NCBI GenBank assembly: GCA_030765055.1
Contig: CM060947.1
Coordinates: 257,335,273-257,399,272, forward strand
Length of the DNA stretch: 64,000 bases
Source of the DNA: Mantis religiosa
Taxonomy: Eukaryota > Arthropoda > Insecta > Mantodea > Mantidae
Direction of reading: 5' to 3'
Positions within the stretch are counted from its first letter, which is position 1; every line of letters starts with the position of its first letter. Position numbers and translations under genes: made by a program. The notes beneath the pieces were generated by a model that had not been told where the DNA came from, ran no database searches, and saw only the letters and a program-made list of their open reading frames with translations. This document shows, in pieces, positions 43,936 to 55,300 of the stretch.

Positions 43936-44330
43936 CTCTGCCTAAAGTTGGTGAAATATAAACCTTGGTATGTTTAGTTCAACAGCTTCAAAATATAGGT
44001 CACAAGACTTTGAAAATTATTCTCCACTACAAACAATTCTTTCTGGATATTGTTCTCCAAAGAATGGCTCTAAGCTTTTTTGGTTTAAGTTGCTTACCTT
44101 CGCGACAAACTAGTTATGCATGCCTATCATTAAGTGATCCCATAAATAATGTCACGTTTTTTATTTTATTGTTTTAAAGATTTTATTGCGTCCCTTTACC
44201 TTGGCAATGCTATTTATAGGATTCCATGGCTAGTGTTCCGTACACTACAAGCATGTACCATTCCTGAGCCTTTAATAAACAATGACAAAATGGAGATAAC
44301 AATAACGGAGATATAAATAGAGGTCCAGAG
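43936..44330. other. unassigned
   Basis: No recognised feature. Confidence 0.3.
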
Positions 44331-44998
44331 GTAGTCCTAGTCGGGCGGGACTATTTTTCTTTTTCCCCGTCCGGGTGCCTTATGCCGCAGTACCTAGCCG
44401 CTTTACGGCTTAACCTGCGAAATGAGCTAGAATTTGGTTCCATGTTCTGATGGGGTTTTTGAAAGTATTTTGAATTTGGGATGGGTTGCCCCTTTTGAGT
44501 TAAATCTCGCAGGCAGCTGCACTTAATCGTTCCCCCGTTTGGGGAGACACGATTTAATTTTTTTTTGCTTCGTTTTGGCTATGGGTTGTGTAGCGCTTGA
44601 TCCATCAGGCGTAAAAATTGGTCCCAGAGACATCTGGGGTTTTCCTTGGGTTAACCAAGGGGTCCCAAGACGTCTTTCGGTAGTCTGAAGGACGGCAAGC
44701 GTCTTTGATCCCTCTGGTCATACCTTCCCAGGGAGTTCTCTAAAGGGTTGGGGTGAATTTGGATGTTGTCGTACATTGATCGTGCCCTCTCGCGAATGAC
44801 ATCGACAATGTACGGGATCCATCAGTGCTCATGTAGGATATGAGCCGGGAATCTCCAGCCTGTATCGTAAATAATGCGGAGTGCCTTGTTCTGCAGCGTC
44901 TGGAGCCAGATGAAAGTGGTATTTGCCACTGTTCCCCAGATCCCACAGCCATACAGAATCATAGGCGGAATGAGATAACGCCGTCAGGCTTTAACACA
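44331..44998 (-). pseudogene. jockey-like LINE ORF2 C-terminus and 3' UTR
   Basis: Minus-strand 44995-44750 reads RRYLIPPMILYGCGIWG, WLQTLQNKALRIIYDTGWRFP, a TGA stop, then WIPYIVDVIRERARSMYDNIQ. The ILYGC-x-IWG and LQ-x-LQNKALR-x-IY motifs place it in the jockey-type RT tail, paralogous to 3371-3898. The part from 44750 down to 44331 is probably 3' UTR. The 5' side stops abruptly near 44998. Confidence 0.75.
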
Positions 44999-45188
44999 GG
45001 GGAAGACTGGTAGTGGCGGTGTGACGACAGTTGTTTCAGCTCTAACCGCCAAAAATGCCCCCGAACTAAAGGCAGGTTAGCGTGTGACGTCACCGCGCTG
45101 ATTTCTGCTGCCCAAGAGGAAGGAAACAGTTCCATGTGTTGGGGTTCCGACAGCGTAGGAAAGACAGGAAACGTATCGGGTATTAATA
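44999..45188. other. unassigned
   Basis: GC-richer spacer between LINE and solo LTR; no feature seen. Confidence 0.3.
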
Positions 45189-45466
45189 ATATTGTGATTT
45201 TGTGCGTTCGTGAAATTAAAAGTCCAATTGCACAACTCAACAATGTTATTTATTTCCACCAAATTACATTTGAACACTTGCCGATTACACAGAATTACGT
45301 AATGCACACAATTACAATTCACCAGTTCGTCTGCCACCGGTCCACTCTGCACTCGCAATCACGCACAACTCCTCCGATGCACGTACGCAGTCTTCCGGTC
45401 CGTTACCTCACTGGGCGCTCCTCACGGCTGCTCGCCAAGAACTGAATTCTCGGTCGCATCGTCCCT

Positions 45467-45476
45467 CTATTTATAG
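45467..45476 (-). promoter_or_regulatory. TATA box of solo LTR
   Basis: CTATAAATAG in minus sense, a near-consensus TATA box. The poly(A) signal AATAAA lies about 220 bp downstream in the same sense, as expected for an LTR. Confidence 0.65.
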
Positions 45477-45488
45477 GTGGCTAAATGT

Positions 45489-45501
45489 TTCTAGAGAATT
45501 C
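45489..45501. promoter_or_regulatory. heat-shock-element-like motif in LTR U3
   Basis: TTCTAGAGAATTC is a three-unit TTC-nn-GAA-nn-TTC pattern with one mismatch, ending 13 bp upstream of the TATA box in LTR orientation. The other LTR copy has a similar motif in its U3. Confidence 0.45.
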
Positions 45502-45949
45502 CTTACCACGGAGGGGAAAAATATTCCGGAGGTTTCGCGTTCTTTCAGGCGTCAGGAAGAGGGGAAAACGAAGATTCAATGACCCCTGTGGTTTCACCTC
45601 CCTCCACTCTGTCACGCCTCCGCAGGGAACAGCTGACCGGGGAGTGTGCGGTACCGATGCCACACGCCCCCCTCCGCCGGCCTTCCCCTCGCGTAGCCTA
45701 CCGCAGGTTTGCCGATTGGGTAACAATATATACAACTTACATCTTGGGTGTTGTAATATTAATACTGACTGCTTTAATTACACAATTGGTCACAATTTAT
45801 AAACAATTACATTTTAAATCTGTGCTATGAGAAAATATATAAAACATCAACTCGTAGTATAACTGAAGTTCAGACATTTTATAAAGTAAACAAAATAAAA
45901 TATAAAGTACTTTTCTGTGCCAATTAGATGAGATCCATTCAGAACAAAA

Positions 45950-46222
45950 TTATGTGGACATTTTTTCACACTTTCTTTTTCGCTTTTGTTTAACTAGTTT
46001 ATCAATGTTAGGACGTAATGCCAGGGAAATTTGTAATAGAAGGCTGCATGTTAGATAGTGATGCGACAGGGTACTTTGGAGTGTGGACTTAGCTAATTTC
46101 ATAACAGAAAACAAATTGTTTGAGCCAAACATACACGCAAGTGCATACAACCTCGGACATCTGGTTTGGGGGACATTCTTATAAAAATCAGCCACGTTTT
46201 TCTTATATATATATTTCTTCAA
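45950..46222 (-). pseudogene. hAT-type transposase C-terminus (ZBED/FAM200-like)
   Basis: The frame contains DFYKNVPQTRCPRLYALACM, FGSNNLFSVMKLAKSTLQS, LSHHYLTCSLLLQISLALRP and NIDKLVKQKRKRK. This matches the last part of hAT-derived proteins of the ZBED5/FAM200/GTF2IRD2 type: a FGS-x-x-x-x-E-x-x-FS-x-MK dimerisation segment, then L-x-D-x-H-L-x-x-x-L and a P-x-I-x-x-L tail. Here N replaces the expected Cys/Glu region. Only this piece is present; no terminal repeats were seen. A different hAT lineage from the two elements at 19533 and 50577. Confidence 0.6.
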
Positions 46223-46474
46223 TAAATCGTTACATTGTAAATTTAACAGTTCCGTTTATTACGTGGCAGCCACATTGTTGTCATCGACTGTGCTACATTT
46301 GACTGAAACCTCAGATTCTGTACTCACAGCGCCATTTATATAGGCAACTTGGACGAAACGACTCCTGCCTGACGTCACACGTACTGCGGGCCTCGCTCCC
46401 GGCTGATAGAAGTCACAACACTCGAAGCTGTCTTCCTCTAATATCAGGTATGGAATATTGAGGATACACGCCAT

Positions 46475-46745
46475 GTTTTACGAGAAAATCTGCAAAAAAG
46501 GACCTGTAGACCTTCAGAAGAACTGGGTGCTTCAAAGGATACAATAAATTGCCATATCAAGACACTTGGAAAATCATACAGAAGGTGTGGATCTGTAGCT
46601 CATGAGCTGATACCTCAACAGGCTGAACGCTGAGTCGATATCTGTCCTCAGCTTACACCGATGCCATGAATAATACATATGTTAGAAGAATTGTCAATTG
46701 TAATGAAAATTGGGCATATTGCCGAAGACCTGATACCTCGACATA
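46475..46745 (+). pseudogene. mariner transposase fragment (HTH region)
   Basis: In one plus frame: CRPSEELGASKDTINCHIK, LGKSYRRCGSVAHELIPQQ, AER then a TGA, DICPQLTPMP, and after a shift RRIVNCNENWAY. This corresponds to the second helix-turn-helix and linker of mauritiana-type mariner transposases (RPSEEL...TISRHL...LGK...VPHEL) up to the position of the first catalytic Asp, where N-E-N-W stands in place of D-E-K-W. Truncated on both sides; satellite A follows immediately. Confidence 0.7.
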
Positions 46746-46749
46746 GTGG

Positions 46750-47336
46750 CTAGATATAAAACATTTGACTATCACTTAAAGTATACTATGATTCCTTGTA
46801 ACTACAATAAGTTAATATTAATCTTCAAGTAGAAAGAGCAATAAGTGTTTGTACAAGAGCAGAGAAAGTCATATATATAACACATTTGCCTATCTCTTAA
46901 AGCCTGCTGTATTCCCTTGTAACTACAATAAGATAATGTTTGTCTTGAAGTAGATAGAGCAATAAGTGTTTCTACAAGAGTACAGAAAGTCATGTATATA
47001 AAACATCTATCACTTAAAGTCTACCGTATTCCCTTGTAACTACAATAAGATAATGTTTGTCTTGAAGTAGATAGAGCAATAAGTGTTTGTACAAGAGTAC
47101 AGAAAGTCATGTATATAAAACATTTGACTATCACTCAAAGTCTACTGTATTCCCTTGTAACTACAATAAGATAATGTTTATCTTGAAGTAGATAGAAGAA
47201 CAAATGCTTGTACAGGAGTAGAGAAAATCATGTATATAAAACACTTGACTATCACTTAAAGTCTACTGTATTCCCTTGTAACTACAATAAGATAATGTTT
47301 ATCTTGAAGTAGATAGAAGATCAAGTGTTTGTAAGC
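46750..47336 (-). repeat. satellite A array, about five units
   Basis: Minus-strand 121-bp units. It starts at ATATAAAACATTTGACTATC (the common stop phase in unit sense) and ends at TCAAGTGTTTGT, the same end as the block at 41885-42550. Confidence 0.9.
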
Positions 47337-47824
47337 ATAGCTTAGCAATAGTGGAGTATGTACGACTGTTCTACTTGTAGTTTAGTGGTTTACAAAACGT
47401 GTTATAGCAAGTGTTTTAGACCGAGCACATTTTTACATAAATAGCTGTGAACAGTTGATGTTAGCCGAGATCTAGGGCAAAGCCTTATCATAACCACGAG
47501 TTGAGAATTATGCGTTTTTAGCATTCTTATGGACCATTAACACTACGTGTCTGGCCACGGCATTTAACTGTTGTCTTATTACATGCTAATCGAGGCAATT
47601 AAGGTTCTCCACACGCAGCAGGCGACGTCGTATAAATCTGAATGACTTTAAAAGACGTCCGTTTTATGTCTTAACGTCACATTCCATGGCGTCGTTATTC
47701 CCCCGTCGTTCCTAGGAAAAGATAGTCATAGTGAGAAGTACTTCATCTGTTAGTTTCACATGGTTTTCTCTACTCTGTTGTTTGCCTCTTGTACCAAACC
47801 TCCGGTTTTTATTGGGTGGTATTA
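47337..47824. other. unassigned
   Basis: No recognised feature. Confidence 0.3.
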
Positions 47825-49510
47825 GCGTGTCTATCTCCCGTTCAAGAGCTCCTTCGCTCTATACACGGTCAGAGAGATAATGCTTTTTACGAGGTCTTCA
47901 CCTTATCCTTAAAGATCTTCTGTTACCTCTAAGCTCTATGTACCCTGTACTCATCGAACATCGTTTCATTCATCATCCGAAATGACTTAGCTTTTGAGGT
48001 GTTTCCTTATCCTGAAAGATGAGTGTCAGTAACTCTAAGCTCTATGTACCCTATTCTCCTTTGAACATAATTTATTTTATCGTCCGATATGACCTAACGT
48101 TGGAGGTTTTACCTTATCGTGAAAGATAAATTTCTGGTAACTCTAAGCTCTCTGTACCCTGTAATCAGATCAACATCATTTCATTCATCGTCCTATATGA
48201 CATAACGTTGGAGGTTTTACCTTATCGTTAAAAAGGAATTTCTGGTAACTCTAAGCTCTATGTACCCCGTTCTCAGTTCAACATCATTTCATTCATCGTC
48301 CGATATGACCTAACGTTGGAGGCTTTACATTATTCTGAAAGATGAATATCTTGTAACTCTAATCTCTATGTATCCTGTACTCATTTGAACATCATTTGAT
48401 TTATCGTCTGATATGAGTTAATGTTGTAGGCTTTACCTCATCCTGAAAGACGAATATCTTGTAACTCTAATCTCTATGTATCCTGTACTCATTTGAGCAT
48501 CATTTCATTCGTCGTCCGATATGACTTAACGTTGCAGGTTTTCCCTTACCCTAAATGATGTATGTCTCGTAACTCTGAGCATTATGTACACAGTACTCAT
48601 CTGAACACTGTTTCATTCATTATTCAATATTACTTAACGCAGGAGGTTTTCCGTTAACCTGAAAGCAAAATGTCTGATAAATCTAAGCTCTGTGTAGCCT
48701 GTACTCATTTGAACATTATTTCCTTCATCGTATCTTATGACTTAACGTTGGTGGTTTTCCCTTAATCTGAAAGACGAATGTCTAGATACTCTAAGCTCTA
48801 TGTGCCCTGTAGTGATTTGAATTTCATTTCATTCATCATCCGCTATGACTTAACGTTGGAGGTGCTCTCTAATCCTGAAAGATGAGTGTCTAGTAACTTT
48901 AAGCTCTATGTACCCTGTAGTCATTTGAACATCATTTCATTCATCGGATGTTATGACTGAACGTTGGAGGTTTCCTCTTATCCTGAAAGGTGAATGTCTG
49001 GTAACTCTAAGCTGTATGTGAACTGTACTTATTCATCGTCCGATTTGATTTATCGTTGGATATTTTCCCTTATCCTGATAGGTTAATGTCTAGTAACTCT
49101 AAGCCCTATGTACCTTGTACTTATTTGAACATCATTTCATTTATCTTCCGATATGATTACCTTTGGAGGGTTTTTCTTATCGTATATGATGATTATGAGG
49201 TAACTGTATGCTCTAAGTACCCTGTACTTATTTTAATGTCTTCTCATTCATCGTACGATATGACTTAACTTTTCGGGTATTTTTCCTTATACTGAAAAAT
49301 AAATGTAAGGTAACTAAGCTCTATGGGTCGTGGACTCTTTTGAACAGCATTTCATCCATCGTCTGTTATGACTTTACTTTTGAGGTGTTTCCTTATTCTG
49401 AAAAATGAATGTAAATTAACGCTAAGCACTATGGGTCTTGGAGTTATTTGTACCTTGTTTTATTAATCGCCCGATATGACTCAACGTTGTGTGTTTTCCC
49501 TTATTCTGAA
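47825..49510 (+). repeat. satellite C array headed by a diverged SINE-C head
   Basis: The left edge (47825-47905) is a diverged SINE-C head: GTGTCTATCTCCCGTTCAAG, ACACGGTCAGAGAGATAA, CACCTTATCC. It is followed by about 14 tail units (ATTTCATTCATCGTCCGATA, TATGACTTAACGTTGGAGG, GTAACTCTAAGCTCTATG, CCCTGTACTCATTTGAAC), moderately diverged from each other. Head-then-multiplied-tail is the same layout as at 30110-31250, on the other strand. Confidence 0.85.
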
Positions 49511-49640
49511 ATTTGGGTTATCTTTTAGAGCCTGGGAAATGTCCGTAAAAAGCTTATCACCCTGACCGAGGTTCAAACTGGGGACCTTTCGAGCGTGACG
49601 TTGGCGCCATGCTAGGGAGGCGGGCTTTAAAGCGGAATTG
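49511..49640 (-). mobile_element. inverted SINE-C head
   Basis: In minus sense CCCGCCTCCCTAGCATGG, GAAAGGTCCCCAGTTTGAAC, CTCGGTCAGGGTGA matches the SINE-C head (CCCGCCTCGGTAGCAT ... GGACAGGGTGAG). It sits head-inverted at the right edge of the plus-strand array. Confidence 0.65.
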
Positions 49641-50576
49641 ATCACGAATCACAGCATCTCGCTTATATCTTTGAAGTTGAAATAAAACTTGCGGACAGCG
49701 TAGACAAATTTCAGCTACAAACACGAAAATCTCTGTAGCGTGGTAGGAGCTCATAATTTTGGGCTCTCGCAAGAATTATACCTTCTTCTTTTTTTCCATT
49801 CCGCAACTGAATTTAGTACACAGAAGCGAGTCTTTGCTTCAGGACCGCTAATCAGTCTCCGTCATGCGCCCCTCGTGTAAGGACCATCTCCTTGCCCCTT
49901 CTTCATCATTCTTTCCCTTCTTATCTTTACTTGTGGACCTCTTGACCTCCATCTCCTTTCTCTTCGTCTCGTCGAGTTAGTTCCAGAGCGGAAGAACCAG
50001 CGTAGTACCTCGCTATTTGTAATTAGTTCAACTTTCATTCCAACTTTACAGTCGGTGGCTCTATCTATCGTTGTTTTGTATTCACGTTTCAAAACACGCT
50101 CCTTCCCGCTTGACCTTCTCTACTGTAGGTCAGGAAAAGCTAATGATTTACGCGACTTGCCTATCCCTAACTCAATGACCCTACTTGTAGCTTCATATCT
50201 TCTATTATTAAAACATAAATTCCCGTTCACATGTTTCAAAGACAGTGCATTACACTCCTTTGTTTTTAACCTAGGAAACGTAACTTTTTGCGATCGCTTC
50301 TGGTTTAGAACTTAACCAAGGAACTGTAATTAGCAACTGTTTTACTTTATAATTTTATGTTTATTATCAATTTCAAAAGCCATTTTCAAAATCCGTTCAT
50401 ACGCACATAAATGCACTTAAAATAACCAAATTGCAACTTTATTATACTTCTTCGAATATATTAAAACAATTTCGTAAATGAAGAAGCATTAAGCAAAAAA
50501 TAGCTTGTGCCATAGAAAATTTTGAAAATGCTGCCTTAAATATATCACTTCCCTATGATGCGGTATTACTTACACC
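49641..50576. other. unassigned
   Basis: No recognised family. The frames at 49862-50092 minus and 50055-50315 plus overlap on opposite strands and show no domain. Confidence 0.3.
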
Positions 50577-51897
50577 CAGTGGCGGCTGGTGGGTTAAATT
50601 ATTGGTGGTGCTCAAATGAAAACTAAAATACAGAGTAGTAATGACTCAACTATTTAAACAGATTCTCTGCTCTACTCTCCTTAGACCTGGCGAATCTATC
50701 GATAACTTTTGCGTTGAAGTCGCTGTTCTTCATAACAAAATCTCTCTCAATTGAAAGCATTGCTAATGCTGTCAATCTGTCCTGTGACATTGTGTTCCTA
50801 AGGAAAGTTTTTACTCTTTTTAAAGTTGAGAAACAGCATTCTGCTTCAGCGGTAGACATTGTCATAGTTAACAGTACTCGGTGGAGTTTGACATATTCGC
50901 TGAATGTAGCACATAAATTGTTTTGCTTATTGAAGTCCATCAAGCACAAAGTGCTGGACATTCCACGAAATTCCTCTCGATTATAAATTACAGTCAGTTC
51001 TCTACGAATTTTTGTTCCAATGATAAAAGGATAGAACTTTATTGTTTCTCTAAGGGAATCCTCTGGAAATGTCTTAGAAATTTCTTGATGAAACAAAGTT
51101 GAGGCTACCAGATGCCCCGTGAAGCTAAATCTGTCCTTTGCTTCTCTAAGAATGTCACATACTTCAAGAGCTTCTCTTCTTTTCACATCATGATCTTGTA
51201 TTCTTCTCCTCTTAATTACAGTTTCTTCGTGTTCATCGATATCCAGGCTATTTCTTACCCTTTGCACTTCCATTTTAAATGCGTTTATCTGGGCGATGGC
51301 AAATGTTGCATTGCAGTCTCTTTTCTGCAGCTGATTGTACAAATGTCCACATGTGGCATGATCTTGTAGAAGAAAGACAGTCAGAATAAAAAATTATAAT
51401 CTTTCAAAGTGACCATAAACCCAGAAGCCTGAACAAGTGTGACGTTGTTGTTTAACAGAGCTCTCTTCTGAATAACCTCCATGCATTAGTTAAATTCTCA
51501 CTGTGTTCGAAAAGCAGAGCACACAGAAGCTAAGCCTGAAGGTCACGCTATAGCCGTTGCTAAGAGTAGGAGGAGCTAGGTTTATAAATCTCCATTTAAG
51601 GAATGTATAAGAAGCCTCTCCCATCTCTTCACCTTCCCACAACCCCCTCTGAGAGCCTACATTTCGGCGAAATCTTAGGTTAACTCTTCGCTGCAAACCT
51701 GCGGCTCCTACAGCTAATCACTGTTTATTTCGACATCTGCGGTCATGGGCAGCTACAGACGATATGCGTAATTGAAACATGTTTGTATATAAAACAATGC
51801 AAACAAGTACAGCTTTAATGTGCAAAATGCAACTGTTGTATATTTAGAATCAGTGGGTGTAGCGCAAACCTGCAACCTTATGGAGGAACCACCCCTG
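50577..51897 (-). mobile_element. hAT element with 8-bp target duplication
   Basis: Target duplication CTTACACC at 50569-50576 and 51898-51905. Terminal sequences are CAGTGGCGGCTGGTGGG at the left and the complement of CAGGGGTGGTTCCTCC at the right, an imperfect inverted repeat. Length 1321 bp. The left end matches the 3' end of the hAT at 19533 (GGCGGCTGGTGG), consistent with the minus-strand gene orientation here. Confidence 0.9.
50650..51342 (-). pseudogene. hAT transposase, C-terminal 230 residues
   Basis: An uninterrupted frame. The first half (QINAFKMEVQRVRNSLDI, KRRRIQDHDVKRREALEVCD) is the usual helical linker after the RNase H-like core. The end has LTMTMSTAEAECCFSTLKRV, KTFLRNTMSQDRLTALAMLS and IERDF, the hAT dimerisation domain (S-x-AE-x-E-x-x-FS-x-L-x-x-x-K-x-x-x-R-x-x-M). 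The zinc finger and catalytic N-terminal parts are absent, so it is an internally deleted copy with an intact tail. It is the complementary half of the remnant in the 19533 element. Confidence 0.88.
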
Positions 51898-51969
51898 CTT
51901 ACACCACACTCATGTGCTAATGGATTTATGTAAATTTGTAAATATTATTATATTAATATAATAAGGGGT

Positions 51970-52192
51970 ATGCCCGCCTCGGTAGCATGGTGGTAGCACG
52001 TCTACCTCACGTTCAAGTGTTCCCGATTTCGAATCTCAGTGAGGGTTATAAGGTTTTTCCGGGGTTTTCCCTTATCCTTAGAGAGGAATGTCGGGTACCT
52101 CTAAGCTATGAAACCCGGGATCATTTAAGCATCTTATCACACATCTCATTTATCGTCTGATATGAATTAACGTTGGAGGACGTAAATTAAAA
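51970..52192 (+). mobile_element. SINE-C, second full copy
   Basis: GCCCGCCTCGGTAGCATGG head, CGATTTCGAATCTCAG (box B region), GGGTTTTCCCTTATCC, then CGTCTGATATGAATTAACG and GGACGTAAATTAAAA. Short duplication AAGGGGT at 51963-51969 and 52193-52199. It interrupts the C-terminal end of the mariner at 52200-52930. Confidence 0.85.
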
Positions 52193-52199
52193 AAGGGGT

Positions 52200-52930
52200 G
52201 AATTCTGTATTTCTCAAAGCTACATTCCTTTGTTTTGTCAACTGCAACTTGAGATGGATGAGCTGGTGCATTGCCAGACAAAGACGAACAACTTTGTGGA
52301 CTATACCACGTCGTTTCTTAATCAGAGCTGCTCGTAACTTGTCCAGAAGTTTGCAGTAGTATCTGTCAGTGATGGTTTGACCCTCGACAAGGTAATCTGT
52401 AAGTATGACTACACGACAGTCCCAGAAAACTGAAAACACGAGCTTCCCAGTTGACTTTTGCATCTTTGTCTTTTGGGAGGGGAAAATGGTCATGTTTCCA
52501 TTCCATGCACATGGTTTCTGCCTCTGGATCTTACTGATAGATCCAGAATTCATCCACGGTTACCAGACGATCAAAAAATCATATTCCTCCTGTTCCAACA
52601 GCATCAGCATCTGTCTTGAAAGGTCACGCCGTGTTTGCTTTTGGAAAGGGGTTAGCAAACGTGCAAGCCACCGTGCAGACACCTTAGACATGTGCAGTTC
52701 CACACACTACCATAACTAAGATGTGTCTCATTCATGATCATTTGGATCGTTACTCGTCTGTCTTCCAGTATTAAACACTCCACTTTCTTCACTGTGACAG
52801 CTGACGGTCTACCAGCTCTTGGCTCATCTGTCAGGAACATGTAAGCAGTTTGAAAATTCCTTTTCGACCTCACAGTAGTGTCATACTATGGGCAATCATT
52901 TCCATAAACAGCAGCTACCTCGTCATGGAT
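52200..52930 (-). pseudogene. mariner transposase, split by SINE-C
   Basis: Minus-sense order: SDEPRAGRPSAVTVKKVE and RRVTIQMIMNETHLSYGSVW (helix-turn-helix), HMSKVSARWLARLLTPFQKQ, then a gap around the first catalytic Asp (PWMNSGSI), CAWNGNMTIFPSQKTKMQKS, VFSVFWDCRVVILTDYLVEG, ITDRYYCKLLDKLRAALIKK and LCLAMHQ where LCxDNAP is expected. The last catalytic region is missing at the SINE junction. Frameshifts and changed catalytic positions mean it is inactive. Confidence 0.75.
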
Positions 52931-53085
52931 TTCCCGGGCTGTTTTTCCCTCCAAATGCAGGAATAAAAAGTTCTAAATACTATATTCCCTTGTAGCTACA
53001 ATAAGATGTTAATCTTGAAGTACATCAAGGAGCAAATAATTGTAAGAATTGTTTGTGAAAGAGTAGAAAAGCAGTTCAACTCCTA

Positions 53086-54004
53086 GACAAGGGCTGTTCA
53101 GTAAAGAATAATTACAAAATGTTTTTGACAACGTACCTTTACTCCTCCTCATGATTTTGATGGTCCTTCTAAACATGGTCTCCCCTGAAGGCGATGCACT
53201 TTTCCCAGCGTTTCTGCCAGTGTTCAAAAACATCCTGGAAACCATTATTTGAAAAATCCTTCAAAATAACCTCCGCAGCCTTCACTACTGCTTCTGATGA
53301 TGGATAATGCCTCCCACGAAGGCGTTTCTTCAATTTAGGGAGTAGAAAAAAGTCACATGGGGCTAAATCCGGACTATAGGGAGGGTGAGGCATGCACTTC
53401 ATGTTAATTTTTGCAAGATATTCAGCAACAACTTTGGCAATATGCGGCCGCGCATTATCGTGGTGCAGCATCCTGCCTCCTTCAAGGAAATGTGGTCTTT
53501 TGCACCTGATATGGACTCGCAATGCTTTCAGGACATCCTTGTAGTATTGTTCAGTTATTGATGTATGTGCAGGTACAACATGCTGATAAACCATTCCATG
53601 AATATCAAAGAATGAGATGACCATAACTTTCCCAGCAGAAGCAACCACTTTTGCTTTTTTGGGGGTTGGTGATGAAGGAAATTTCCACAATGAGCTTTGC
53701 TGTTTGCTCTCAGGATCAAAATGATGTAGCCAAGTTTCATCAGTGGTGATTACGTTTGTAAGGAACTCCGGATCTTCCTCTAACACCATCTTTAACTGCA
53801 TGTTACCTCCATTGCAGCTGTAGACGATACTGAACATGTCTGTACTTACCTGGTTCTCACAGGCAGGAACCAGGAGTACCAACAATGAAACTACTACGGC
53901 GTGTTTGTTTCACATTAGTCTAACAGAATATAATAAGTTTGAATTTTAGTACGAAAAATTTTGACCATAAAGAATTATGATTATTCTTTATTGAACAACC
54001 TTCT
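53086..54004 (-). mobile_element. mariner deletion derivative (D34D)
   Basis: Terminal repeats TGTTCAGTAAAGAATAATTA (left) and TGTTCAATAAAGAATAATCA (right, inverted), TA at both edges. It is the same family as 8399-9970, but the ~400 bp between NGGN (start of the transposase) and the region before the first Asp is deleted. The copy at 61682 has the same junction. Confidence 0.85.
53169..53885 (-). pseudogene. mariner transposase lacking the DNA-binding domain
   Basis: One open frame of 238 codons. The first ~30 codons derive from sequence upstream of the original start. After CNGGNMQLKMVLEEDPEF it keeps the full catalytic part: TTDETWLHHFDPESKQ (first Asp), MLHHDNARPHIAKVVAEYL (second), YSPDLAPCDFFLLPKLKKR (third), with 34 residues between second and third. 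It ends VFEHWQKRWEKCIAFRGDHV. The helix-turn-helix region is deleted, so it cannot bind ends by itself, but the catalytic core looks intact. Confidence 0.88.
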
Positions 54005-54899
54005 TATTTTAAAAATGTGAGTATAAAGAACATAAAAAGAGATAAAAGGAAGTTTTAGAACATGGATTTTAGCTTTAACCGTCTTTTTAAATGTTCAATG
54101 TTGGATGTTTATGTCTTGTCAGATATCTCATCAGACCATGTTCTTTTTTTACCCTGGAGGCCTTTCACTACAAATAAAACATTTGAACATTGTTTCTACA
54201 AGCTATAGAAATTAGTTACTAAGCACTTGATGTTTGGTGTAACTTGGTTAGAAGAAATACTTTTTTATAGGAACGGTATAATACATAAGGGTAACATGTG
54301 AATTTGTTGACATTAATTTTAGAGCAAGTTTTTTTCAATCGGCTGTCTGGTTAGCGAAACTGAACGCATGTATGTATCTTGAGACGTTTTTCTTCTAAGA
54401 GCGTCATTTCTTTAACACCCTTGCAGGCTTTTCACCTCATTTCTCCCTCATTTTCCTCCACCACTCACACGGAGAGAAGTATCTCGCCGCTAATACAGTA
54501 GAAAGGGGGGAACTAATGACGTCACACAAGTGACCTAGAGCTACGCTGAAATCTTTGACACATACCAACTGTGCCTTAAAGAAGATCATCTCCTTCCTAA
54601 TGGTTTTCTGATATTTATTTCATTCTGTTCTCTCGTGAATCATCCCCGAATTTATTGCTCCCTAACGGAACAAGCAAGTGCCTCTCTGTGCTTGAGTGGC
54701 TACTGGGAGTGGCCATGAAATGTAATATGTTACATGACACTGTATTTATCTGCAGCTCTGTTCACATTATTATAGCACCAACTATAGTTGTGGCTGGAGG
54801 GAATGCTATGTCGCCACTGCGGCCTGCTTCGGTTCTTTCACTTCATCTCTCCCTCCTGTGAGATGTTATGTCTCCAGTTCTACTCGCAACGAAACTTCC
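54005..54899. other. unassigned
   Basis: No recognised feature. Confidence 0.3.
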
Positions 54900-55300
54900 A
54901 CTTCTCTTACTACAAAAATGAATGATGTGTTGAAGCAGATAGGTATGGGTCATTCTTGGATAAATGCAGAGTATGAATTTAGAAGCTTCTGGAAGGAAGT
55001 TAAGATTAGAGGACATTGACAGACAATACGTTTCTGCCAGTACAACTGACAAAAGCTCACTGAGGTTATACAGAGAAATGAAAACCGGTGGAGATGAAGG
55101 ATATATACACAAATGTAATAAGTTATGTTGAGAAGATTTTGCTTGGTTGAAATGACGAATGAGAAACTTGAAAGACATAGGTCAAGATGGGGAGCTAGAT
55201 AAATGTCTATTGTGTGGAGAAGAGAATGCAGACTTCCATTGTATATTATATTGTAGTCAAACAAAGATATGGAGAGAGCAGGTCTGGCTACGTAAATGAG
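54900..55300 (+). pseudogene. LINE-E ORF2 C-terminus with CCHC knuckle
   Basis: Reads MNDVLKQIGMGHSWINAEYE, FRSFWKEVKIRGH, then in the next frame DRQYVSASTTDKSSLRLYRE, EDFAWLK, RMRNLKDIGQDGELDKCLLC and ADFHCILYCSQTKIWREQVW, with several stops. The L-x-LYRE, AWLK-x-x-x-R-x-L and C-x2-C-x7-H-x4-C motifs are those of a LINE ORF2 end. The knuckle spacing equals that of LINE-B, so the two are related. The last ~134 bp, including the knuckle, is the unit of the array that follows. Confidence 0.7.

Larger units (their letters stand above)
45193..45725 (-). mobile_element. solo LTR, copy 2
   Basis: A 533-bp segment with TG...CA ends (TGTGATTTTG to GGGTAACA) and a 4-bp duplication ATAT at 45189-45192 and 45726-45729. 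Shared with the LTR at 22318: TTCGTGAAATTAAAA, CACTTGCCGATTACACAG, CACAATTACAATTCACCAG. Minus orientation: TATAAATAG at 45467-45475 and AATAAA near 45250. No internal region present. Confidence 0.87.
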
